Assembly (NCBI GenBank): GCA_016806645.1
Contig: JACSYO010001931.1
Coordinates: forward strand, 558,001 to 622,000
From: Ophiodon elongatus
Taxonomy: Eukaryota; Chordata; Actinopteri; Perciformes; Hexagrammidae
Length of the DNA: 64,000 bases
Direction: 5' to 3'
In this document: positions 54,815 to 64,000 of the stretch, in pieces
Numbering within the stretch: the first letter of the stretch is position 1
Layout: the number at the start of each line of letters is the position of its first letter
Notes under the pieces: generated by a model
Seen by the model: only the letters and a program-made list of their open reading frames with translations
What the model was told of the DNA's origin: nothing
Databases searched by the model: none
Made by a program: the position numbers and the translations under genes

Positions 54815-55470
54815 TTCAGTATGTCATAAAAAAGTTATATAGTATGTCACAAAAACGCCATTAAAAAAGTTATGGTACTTATGAAAAGTTATGAAAAAGT
54901 CCTAAAAAGCCACAGTATATTAAGCCATAAAAATGTCATGAAAAAGTAATTTAAAAAGTCATAGTATGCCATGTCATAAAAAGTTATAAAAAAGCGATAG
55001 TATAGTACGTTATGAAAAGAGTAAAAAAAATGCATAGTATAGTATGACAAAAAAATCTTAAAAATGTATAGCATAGTATAAATGTTGTAAAAATGTCAAA
55101 AAAGTAGTATAGCGAACAATAAAAAGTCATAAAAGTCATAAAAAGGTCATAGTGTATGATGTCAAAAAACGTCATTAAAAAAAAGTCATAAAATAGTATT
55201 TCATAAAAACGTCAGAAGAAAGTTATAATATAGTATCCAATAAAATGTAAATAGTATACTATGCCATAACAATGTATGTGTAGTATGCCGTGAAATGTAA
55301 AAATGTCATAGTATCGTATGCCATAAAACAAATGCAAAAACTTGTAAAAATCTTTGCAGAGTATCCCATAAAAATCTCATACTATACTATGCCTTTTTTA
55401 AATACTTTTTTATGTCAACCCATACTAATGAATATTTATGTCATTAAAAAAAAGTAATTAAAAAATATAT
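54815..55470. repeat. Degenerate AT-rich tandem array, segment 3
   Basis: Units such as AAAAAGTCATAGTATGCCAT and CATAAAAATGTCATG. The array ends near a TGTATG-rich stretch at 55485-55525. Confidence 0.85.
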
Positions 55471-57009
55471 AGTTTGAGTGATGTATGTGTGTGTGTATAT
55501 GTATGTGTGTATGTATGTATGATATCAAGGGGCATTAAAGTATTACCAAAGTAGTAGAATTATTTAGGGTTACTCGGAGTTAAACAGCATTCATCTGTGC
55601 AGTTTAGTTTCTCAGTCAGATCACATCTGTTCCAGCTGTCTGTCTGGTTTGAGAGTCTGCCTCTGGTTCCCAGAAAGTTCAAATCTGACCCGTGTTTCCA
55701 ACACACATGTGGGACGTGATGCAGAGCAGAGCGGGGCCTAATGGCCCGCAGCAACATCATGGCCAAGGTGTATTTACAGGTGATTATATCAGCTAATCGG
55801 TGGATTACAGCATGTTGAGTCCACACAAGCCCCTAAGCTGCAGAGAAAAGACAGTACGGTCCTGTGGGATTTTCTGTTTAATCTGGTCCCAGAATGAGGC
55901 GACCCCTCCCGCTCTCACATCTGGCCCGTTGGGATTTACTGTTGTAATCCTTGATTTTGAAACAATTTTATTATGCTTTATCGCTGATACGCTGGACTTT
56001 AATTATTAAAATGCAGCTTTCTATTTTAGCAATAGAGTAATTACACATCCTTGTTCTATTAGCCTTTACTAAGTAAGTAATGCGGTTGCGCCATCGTCAG
56101 CTGTAGTCGCATGACGGCTAAAGGCCGGCTGCATCCCATAGATTAGTTTCAGGTATGTGAGGTTATTGCTACCTGGTGCCTCTCGGGAGCATTTAAACCA
56201 AGCTACAGCTCTACGCTTTAAAGAAATTCTGTTGATTGTCATTTTGTAGAAACAGAGATAGTTGACTTCTAATAGTTGAATATAATAACTTTCCCATTTT
56301 GTTTAAGTATGTGTTCTCTGCTTTTCTCTGCATGTCGTCTGGTGGAAATGTACACTGCATACAGATGGGGCAGAGATGGGGTTAACGCCACCTGCTGTGG
56401 CAGATGTCAAAAACCATGCTGTAAAAAATGTCCGATTAACACAAAAGGGGCACTTTGGCAAATCCTGATTATAGGAGCACTTTCATTTATTAAACTCTGC
56501 CAATCCCCTGTACTCTTTTTGACCGGGGATTAAAACCAGGTAGACACCATTGTCTATCTAAACAATCCCTCTTTAAGCTCTAGCTGTTTCCTGGTGCCCT
56601 TGCCAGGCCTGGCTGGCTGGTTGCCTGCCTGTAATCTCAGTAGGGGCTTATAGGTCACTACAACCACTACACATTCCCATTCATCAACATCATCCCCTTT
56701 AGAGGGGCTAGGTGATTGGATTTAGGACATGTTTTACAGGGGCAGAAAAAAAGAGAACAGCGAACTAAAGCGTGTTTACAAGAGCTGTGCTGTGAAAAGG
56801 CCCGTGGACGAGTGACAGCCATATGGAATGGATAACCCTGTGAACATCTGCCCTCGATCAGTACCACACACTGCCATTCGACTGGTGGCTTTGACCTTCA
56901 CATGGTGCACAAGAACATCTGGCCCTTTTCTGTTCTCATTGACCCCTGAAAACAGCCTTAAGCAGACAAGTAGCTCCACAGAAATCCATATGGGAAATCT
57001 AAAACTCAA

Positions 57010-57180
57010 CATGCAACACAACGAGTTGAAAACTGGTGGTAACACTGACTCTCTATCAACTCTATCATCTTTTAAGTATCTTCTTAAAACTCACTTTGAA
57101 TGGCTTTTTCTTAACCGATGGCTTTTGTTGTAATGATCTAAATTACTTTATTTTTAAACATTAACACATAACATGAATGA
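57010..57180 (+). mobile_element. Possible LINE ORF2 C-terminal remnant
   Basis: A frame ending LSTLSSFKYLLKTHFEWLFL resembles the C-terminal end of L2-type LINE ORF2 proteins (usual form FKxxLKTHLFxLAF). Weak; no catalytic motif is present. Confidence 0.3.
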
Positions 57181-57512
57181 ACAATCTTGTAATGGATCCC
57201 TTAGATTTGTTTTCTTAAAGAATTGTGACTAGAGTATACTGGACATTTTACAGTTGAAAAAAAAAGTGAACTTGTGTAAACTTGGTGGACAGACTTTGGA
57301 ATGGTTCCATTAATGACGTCAGATCTAGTTTGGTATCAATTTCTGTTTCACACTTTTCTTGTTACACATCGGCCGGCATATACAGCCGCTCTATCTGCGA
57401 TAAACTAATATCGGCCGGGCTGATTTATTAGTGTTGCTCTATTAAGTAACATACTGAACTGGCTATTTAAAGTTTAAAGCATCACCTCAGGTTATTGCAA
57501 TATTTCTGCATC

Positions 57513-58168
57513 TTCCAGTGATGGAAACTAAATAATTTTTTACTCAATTACTGCTATTAACTATAATTCTGAGGTGCACATACTTTACCATTTTATACTA
57601 CTTTCTACTTACAGTGAATATTGTACTTTTTACTCCTTTACATGTATTTGACAGGCGTAATGACGAGTTACTTTTTTTTTTTTTAAAGATGGTAAGCTTA
57701 CAAAATACAACACATTGTTAAAGATAGTATCAGTGGTTCCGAACTTTTTGGGCTTGTGACCCTTCACCAAAAAACCTGTTTTGTCATCCTTCAGATGTCT
57801 ATGAGTTGATCCACCAATGAGTGATTTCCCCTCTAAATGTGTCAGATGGTTTCTTTTAAATAGCTGTTTGAAGCTCAAATTGGTAAAAGTGTCCAATATT
57901 TCACAAAACAGTCAAAGATAACAGAAAAGTTCAAAAAAGGACTCCATGTCTACCAGCTACAATAGTAAAACAATCAACAATCTAATAATGAGTCGCAATT
58001 TTCTGCAGGATGAGTACGTTCAGTTTGAAGACTTTGGGTAAATTTAGCTGATAATCCTTTTCTGCTTTTATTCAAGAAGCATGTTACATGCAGGACTTTA
58101 ACTTGCAAAGGAGAATTTTGGTAAATACTTTTACTGAAGTAAAATATCTGACTACCTTTTCCATCACA
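57513..58168 (+). repeat. Dispersed repeat, family B copy, split by another element
   Basis: The left part (57513-57730) holds TTTACTCAATTACTGCTAT, then ATTGTACTTTTTACTCC. The right part (from about 57941) holds CTACCAGCTACAATAGTAAA, ATGCAGGACTTTAACTTGCA and ACTTTTACTGAAGTAAAATA. The same order is unbroken at 60050-60519. The sequence between is a different repeat. Confidence 0.65.
57731..57940 (+). mobile_element. Element inserted inside a family B repeat
   Basis: It starts CAGTGGTTCCGAACTTTTTG, then GGCTTGTGACCC, a start typical of hAT-type fish elements. No inverted right end is visible, so it is probably truncated or another class. Confidence 0.5.
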
Positions 58169-59566
58169 GGTCTGATGCCTTGACGCAATTGAATCATGGC
58201 TGCTTCCTCCGCTTGTCCCCCCCCCCCCCCACACAGTACGTGGCAAGGTGATAATGTATTACCAGCTGCTCTCTGGCATAAATTCATTTCACAAAGACGT
58301 GGCATATGCTAGAGGATCAAATGTCTTTATCCTGGTAAAACTTGTGTTGTTTTCTAAATTGAAGGAGCATAAGGTCCCACTTTCACGTGACAATATAAAC
58401 TCCTCACCTCAATAATTGTATCAGCTTATAAGAAGCTTACTGTAATTACAATATTGTCTTTTTAGAGCAGCAGCCTAAAACATGACATACAAATCACCCA
58501 TTTCTAAATTAAATGGAAACTCGTTCAAAGAGAACATATACTAGAGGAGGACAGAGGGATTAACGTGTAAGTCCAGCACATTTAATATTTACAGCACAAT
58601 CACGCAATTCATTTGACAATGTGTTGTGGGTCTAATACCTGAACTGACTGGCCCTCCACCATTATCACTAGTGCGCACAGGAAGTGGAGAATCAGGAAGC
58701 GGGGGCCGTTTACAAGTTTAAAACTCTCCTGACCCAAATGTATGGTGGCCCTGAGAGCTCAACGCACTGCAAAATAAAAAAAACACATGCAAATAGACAC
58801 ACCACAACTAATTAAGAAACTTCTTCACCAAAACCAAAGCACTTGTTTTTGCCGTTTGTGGATTATGACGTTATTAAAAGACGGCTATCAGTTAGTGGTG
58901 TAAGAAAATAACTTTTATATTAACATTGTGAGAGCAAATTGTGCTATTATTGCAGATATCTGTTGTTAACCTAGTAGCCTTCTACTCATTATTATAATAT
59001 CTGAATCATGCGATCACAATGACGGGTAGCTTACTTCAATAATTTCATAAATCACAAACCATGGCAACAACAAGCATGTCCCAGCAGTGTGCATCACTTT
59101 TGTGTCCCCTGTAATCATTTGCTTTTTCCAAATACTGCGTTGAATTCTGTCTTTGTGTTTCAAATTGGTGATGATATTTCTTAATTTGCTTATGTTGTGT
59201 ACATTTGCATATGTTATCTTAATTTACAGTGTGTTGAGCTCTCAAGAGCCACCATACAATTGCAACCCATCATGCAAAGTTAAACATCTGTACTTTAACT
59301 AATTGCCTAATTGTGATAATCCACAAGTCTAAAATAGAAAAAATAATAAATAAATGGGGTCATGTGTCAAACCTTTCCCTAAATGTTTGCAATTTAGTCA
59401 ACTAAACATAACAAGGAGAACTTGTGACAAATGCTTTTTAGTCATGAGACAAATTAAAGATGTAACAAAAGTCCAGGTTTTATTTAGATGCAAATGTTTT
59501 ACATGATAAAATGTATCATGACAACAATATTTTTAATTCTCTGACCAAGAAGACGCTCGGGCTGCA

Positions 59567-59806
59567 GTTAACAATTATTTTCATTATCAATTAATCTACC
59601 TTTTATATCGCAATTCACCAATTACTTGTTTGACTATTTAATGTTACATGCTCCAATGTGACATCTTCAAATGTCTCAAACAACCAACAGTCCAAAACTG
59701 ACTGAAATAAAACAAAACAGAAAATATTCACACATGAGAGGATGGAACTGTTTAGTTATTGCCATTTTTGCTTAAAAAGTCTTTAACGATTAATCAGATT
59801 GTTGCT
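59567..59806 (+). repeat. Dispersed repeat, family A copy
   Basis: It starts CTGCAGTTAACAATTATTTT, then CATCTTCAAATGTCTCAAAC and CAACAGTCCAAAAC, and ends ACGATTAATCAGATTGTTGC. A nearly complete copy. Confidence 0.6.
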
Positions 59807-60049
59807 TTGTGTTAGAAGGTAATCTCCCAAGATGGTGTAAATTCACTGCAAATGTCGGATGAGGCCACGTTAAAATTATCCAGGAGCACAGGAGATTTTT
59901 TTCCCAGTTGCAAATTGTTGGTCTGAACACACCTGACAAATATGTTTCTCCACATATAAACCTGTGACGTCCATAAAGTATCAGCACTGAAGGGAACAAT
60001 ACACACACTCTGATAAACTATAAACCTTATATAACTATAAACTATCACG

Positions 60050-60519
60050 AGGTACATTTACTCAATGACTGTACTTAGTTTAGTACAGTACATGTACATC
60101 AAATTTGTACTTGAGTATTTCCATGTAATGCCACTTTATATTTTTACTCCACTACACTTATTTGATTACCTTTAATATCATCTTATCTTTCATTCATGAT
60201 GACAATATATAAAGTAAATAAACAAACTCCACCTTCACCAGCTGCAACATTACAGTAAAATACACAATAATACGTCACTGATTATACCCCAGTAAAAATT
60301 GGGCCTACACATTATTCAGAAATGGGCCGTTCTGCATAATGAGTACTTTCACTTTAAGTATATTTTGATGCCAATACTTTTGTACCTTTACCATTCACTT
60401 TTTTTTAAATGCAGGATTTTTACTTGGAACAGAGTATTTCTACACCATGTTAATAGTAATTTACTATGGTATTAGTACTTTTACTATAGTACAATATTTG
60501 AGCACTCGCTCCACCACTG
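60050..60519 (+). repeat. Dispersed repeat, family B, nearly full-length copy
   Basis: It runs from AGGTACATTTACTCAATGAC through TTTTTACTCCACTACACTTA, CACCAGCTGCAACATTACAG, GGGCCGTTCTGCATAATGAG and TTACTTGGAACAGAGTATTT to CTCCACCACTG. It ends about 400 bp before the start codon of the next gene. Confidence 0.7.
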
Positions 60520-60699
60520 AATATATTTTGAGTAGAAAACTATATTAATAGGTATATACTACCATGACATTGCTCTTTTTAGGAACTACATGAAAATGAG
60601 ACGTTCACGGTCACTTTCAATAATGAGACAATAGACCTATCATTTATTTATTTTTTTAATCATAGCAGCTAGACGTCACATCCCAAGGCTGAGGTTGCA

Positions 60700-60926
60700 G
60701 TGTGAAACACAAGATGCTGGGGGTCTTTAAAGGGTTAACAGGAGGAGGCGCAGCAGCGGGCAGCTCCTCTGGGTGGAGTGAAGTTTAGATATCTAACGTT
60801 ACTACAACAAATTAGCCAAGAGGACTGCATTATGGCGGCGTGAAAAGCAGCCTTCCGCGAGAATTAAAAAAAAAACAAGCACCTTTTCCAACAGAAAGTC
60901 AGCCAGGTTGCGCACACTGAGCCGAG
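60700..60926 (+). promoter_or_regulatory. Probable promoter and 5' UTR of the downstream gene
   Basis: A local rise in GC (GGAGGCGCAGCAGCGGGCAG at 60743) after AT-rich repeats and shortly before the start codon. No TATA box at a convincing position. A minimal upstream reading frame (ATG GCG GCG TGA) is at 60832-60843. The transcription start is not determined. Confidence 0.45.
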
Positions 60927-61059
60927 ATGAGTGATGTGAGGGAAGAGTCGCTGCTGGATTACTTCTACTCCACCGGAGGCAGCTCAGGCAGAGTCAAAAA
61001 CGCAGACATACTGAAGACATTTAAGCCCTTTATTGGCCACAGTGACTTGCAGTTACGTG
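60927..61059 (+). CDS. First coding exon of a SOWAH-like gene (partial)
   Basis: ATG in a good context (gccgagATGa), 44 codons plus one base, then donor CGTG|gtaagt. The product starts MSDVREESLLDYFYSTGG and continues with GRVKNADILKTFKPFIG. This resembles the N-terminal winged-helix-like region of SOWAH ankyrin-repeat proteins (pattern: short helix, GG, RVxNxxLLxxFKPFL). No ankyrin repeats are in the window; the rest must lie beyond 64000. Many vertebrate SOWAH genes lack introns, so a split here argues for caution. The exon itself (start context, unbroken frame, strong donor) is well supported; the family name is not. It could be another small helix-turn-helix protein. Confidence 0.6.
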
Positions 61060-61124
61060 GTAAGTAGCGAGTCGTTGTCTGGTGGATTCAGATAGATGAA
61101 AATATTAACCCGAAAATTGGCGGA

Positions 61125-61169
61125 GGGGTGAGGGGGAGGGGAAAGGGGGAAAGGGGGGGCGGGGGGGGG
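61125..61169 (+). other. G-rich tract, potential G-quadruplex
   Basis: Six G-runs of 4-9 bases separated by 1-4 bases, on the coding strand about 65 bp after the first exon's donor. Confidence 0.8.
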
Positions 61170-61990
61170 TGCAGTCGCGCGGCATCAGTTACTACTCGGT
61201 ACTGTGAGATGGCACGAATATTAATTCACCCCGCCTCTCATATTTGAACTAGTAGGATACGATGTATTTAAACGCAGCGTTCAGTTTTTTTTTTTTAAAG
61301 TCCTTTCATTGTTCCTCTGTTGTTCAGCAGACATCTGGTTTGCATTAAAAGCCCCTCCGAACAGCTACAGTTTCAGCAGGAATTGTGTCATTTCCTCCCC
61401 CGGCTTTAGCTGCCTGGTCACCGAGCACAGGACCTGATCCGACCCATCACCGAAAAGCACCATAGTCACAGGAGAGGCCCGGAAGTGCGGCTCCTCTGAC
61501 ACAGCTGTGGTCCATCAGCAAGATGAGGCACACATTCACCTTTTTCTCTCTCCTTTCTCCACGATTGTAGAGATTAGCTGAGTGATACTATATTTACTGT
61601 GTGTCTCTGTGCTGTTCCCCTCCACCCACCTACTGTCCAGATGCTTTTATGAATATTTGCTAAACACCAACATTCCTCTCATATTTGTCTTCTTTAAGAC
61701 AAATGTTTGGGTTTAGGTGTTTACACCTAGCTCTATTACAGCCCTGTAAATAACCCTGTCCATCCCACTTCATTGCTTCACTGTTTGACTTCTAAAAGAA
61801 GTAATAACACAAACGTCCTGTTACAAACGAAAAGTTGAATTAAAAAGCAATAACATGCTGCATTGCTCAGCGAATACACTCAGGAGTTTTGCAGTTACTT
61901 GGCATTTGTCCTTGTTTTTAGCTGCATGTCTGTTTCTGTTTAAGTAAACAGAGCAACGGAAAACAAAGTCCTTGAATGTGTGCACAGAGT

Positions 61991-62012
61991 TAGCCAATAA
62001 AGCTGATTCTGA
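61991..62012 (+). repeat. Retrotransposon-like terminal motif
   Basis: GCCAATAAAGCTGATTCTGA, matching the ending at 54779-54804. The upstream body is not recognisable. Confidence 0.4.
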
Positions 62013-62029
62013 TATGTACAATCACTTCA

Positions 62030-62345
62030 CTTGCAATGGATAGTCAATTAATCAATAAGTTGATGAACAGAACATCAATTGGCAGCTATTTTGTTCGTCT
62101 ATTTATTGTTTCAGTAATTTTTCAAGCAAAAAAGGACCTTGTTTTAATGGTTACAGGTTCTCAAATATGGGAATTTTATGCTTTTTATTGTTTTTACAGT
62201 ACAGTAAATTTGGGGTTTTTGGACAGTTGGTCAAACAAAACAAGGCATTGGGATGGACATTTTCACTCTTCTGATATTTCATTAACCAAATATAATTAAT
62301 CAATGAGATAATAATCAGCGGATTAATGTTAATTTGCAACGCTAA
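62030..62345 (+). repeat. Dispersed repeat, family A copy
   Basis: It starts AGTCAATTAATCAATAAGTT, contains TTTTTGGACAGTTGGTCAAA, and ends GCGGATTAATGTTAATTTGC then AACGC. It covers most of the family length. Confidence 0.6.
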
Positions 62346-63448
62346 TGTTAGAAATCTTTTAATCTTTAATCTTTTGTAATTGAGCCAGTTTGCTAACTTT
62401 TCGCCACTTGTGTTACTGTCCCACCACATTTTTAAATGTCACAAATAACCATTTTAATGATTTATCTCAAAAGTAAAACAAAAAGTAAACGCATGGTACT
62501 AAGGATGCACCGAAACTGATATTTGATAACGGGCCGATTGCTGCAAGAGGTATTGTGACAATGGAGCTGATCTATTAAATTCCATGTATATATACTATGG
62601 ACATTATATACTGGAATTGTATTTCTTGTTTAGGTTTTGGCCTATTGGTAGCTACATTGAAAAGGTTTACACTTGAATTGTAATTCCAGCTCATTTTGAA
62701 GATTTCTTTACCAAGTTGCTAATGCACAATTTATTATTTTAAAATATATTTTATTTTAAGTTAGGAAAGCAATATTGAAGTTAAGCCTGATGTTGCCTTA
62801 CACATTAAAAATAATGATCCCAGTTACTTCAACAACGTGAGGCAAAGAGCCTTTTAATTACTGGATCGTAAATGTCAAATGGGTGCATCCGCATATCGAC
62901 CGTTGTATAAGCTTGCATTAGTTTTAGCTAGTTTTTCCTAAACTAGACACATGTCCCACGGCAGCCCTTAAAAGACAAAGCACACATCACTGACTAATGT
63001 CCAATAGCTTTCGCCCAGAAGACAAATAATGAGCTTTTAACGATTCTCAACTGTACTTTTACCTTTGGCACCGCCTGACATACAAACATATTTGAACCTC
63101 CCTAAATGATTATCCAAAGTGACCTTGCATTCCCGTCGCGAGCACCGTCCAGATGCTATGTCAGCACTGCAGTTGTTGACAGAGGTTTAGAGAGCTGCCT
63201 TGATACTCGGCCATCTGACATGTCTGTCCAATTACAAAAGTGCTTCCCAGACATTTGAAGTCTGTCGTAGCATGTGGTTGCAGATGTCGATGTCGTAATT
63301 GTGACGATAGCGTTTTAATCATAATTAAGTCCACATGCATGACTGGATGTAGACCTCTAATGGGGTTGCTTTTTCATCAGATCGGAAAACTGGGGCATGG
63401 TGGGAATGTAGCGGTGTTGGGAGAGGGGGGCGGGAGGGGTGTACATGC

Positions 63449-63452
<4 letters not shown>

Positions 63453-63517
<65 letters not shown>
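63453..63517. repeat. (GT)32 microsatellite
   Basis: A perfect alternating run of about 65 bp. Val/Cys-repeat open frames over it are artefacts. Confidence 0.98.
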
Positions 63518-63518
<1 letters not shown>

Positions 63519-64000
63519 TGCTTGTTTGTGCAGACCTTTGGCTAATAAATAACTGGCATGTATGCTATGTTACTCACTTTGGTGAGCAAGGAATTCTTTT
63601 GTTGAGACAGATGCAAGTGGCTGCTTCCTCTGGATTTCCTGTTGTTGTTGAGTGCGAGCGGTGCATCCATCTCACTACAAATGTTCTTTTCCGTCCACAT
63701 CAGGAAAAAGGAAACACTTCAATTGTCCCTGAGCTGCATGCTCTTGTACACCTATGCATGAATGGAATACCTACGCCCGGAACATTCCTTGCTTGTGTAG
63801 CCGACATGGCTGCTTGATAATCAGCACAGTCAGCTCTTAATAACGGTCTGCTCCCTGTTGTAAACAAAGGAAGATAGCGTTATCTGATGAGGTCTATCAG
63901 CTCGTCAGCTCTAGTTTGTTTAGTTCCCACAGGAAAGATTTACTGGAGGTCTAAAGTAACTCAGGTTTTTGCCTTTGGGGATGCACTGTGATCCGTTTGG

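Larger units (their letters stand above)
50836..60700. other. Intergenic interval between plekhg5 and the next gene
   Basis: No protein-coding gene was recognised. The first half is the AT-rich tandem array and its inserts. Positions 55560-55960 and 56040-56230 are unique-looking, moderately GC-rich and possibly conserved non-coding. After 57500, dispersed repeats dominate. Positions 58240-59560 show no recognisable feature. Confidence 0.6.
61060..64000. other. Intron 1 of the SOWAH-like gene, partial
   Basis: It starts with a G-rich tract (61125-61169). It then contains a LINE-tail-like end (61991-62010), a family A repeat (62030-62345) and a long GT microsatellite (63453-63517). No second exon was recognised. 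Confidence 0.55.

Noticed and set aside
56276..56533. 85-codon Cys-rich frame (CCGRCQKPCCKKCP)
   Set aside because: Interesting Cys spacing, but no splice or start support, no homology that I recognise, and hydrophobic AT-driven flanks.
63240..63817. Val/Cys-repeat open frames
   Set aside because: They depend on the (GT)32 microsatellite; the sequence on both sides shows no homology I recognise.

Overview
The window looks like a vertebrate nuclear chromosome, most probably from a teleost fish. It has long AT-rich introns, GT/AG splice sites, many CA/GT microsatellites, and several dispersed repeat families of a kind I know from fish genomes. There is no sign of bacterial or viral organisation. 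No tRNA, rRNA or CRISPR array was seen.

One gene fills positions 934 to about 50830 on the + strand. It is the orthologue of PLEKHG5 (Syx), a RhoA guanine-nucleotide exchange factor. Twenty exons were assembled by hand. Their phases close exactly, giving 1139 visible residues that end in the PDZ-ligand-type tail S-E-V. The 5' end lies upstream of the window. Domain order is: a Cys/His-rich N-terminal segment, a basic cluster, a Raf-like ubiquitin-fold region, an acidic linker, the DH (RhoGEF) domain, the PH domain, and a long acidic/serine-rich tail with a conserved C-terminus. Introns of 21.5 kb (1011-22543) and 13.3 kb (28039-41330) hold repeats, microsatellites, a few unannotated blocks that may be conserved or regulatory, and two candidate extra exons in or near this part of the gene (28243-28272 and 43450-43506).

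From 50836 to about 60700 is intergenic. Its centre is a degenerate AT-rich tandem array (about 51220-55470) carrying non-LTR retrotransposon tails, a 209-bp pyrimidine minisatellite and a perfect hairpin. Next come nested dispersed repeats and possible conserved non-coding blocks.

At 60927 a second + strand gene begins. Only its first coding exon is present (44 codons plus one base). Its N-terminus resembles the short helical/winged-helix start of SOWAH-family ankyrin proteins; that is a tentative family call. A G-rich tract sits just inside its first intron, and the rest of the window is that intron.

Nothing here amounts to a clearly new biological system. The best leads are alternative-processing options in plekhg5: coupled tandem splice sites, a possible microexon, a possible early terminal exon, and retention of the last intron that would remove the PDZ ligand. 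There is also a long inverted repeat pair inside one intron, and a transposon copy directly behind a 5' splice site.
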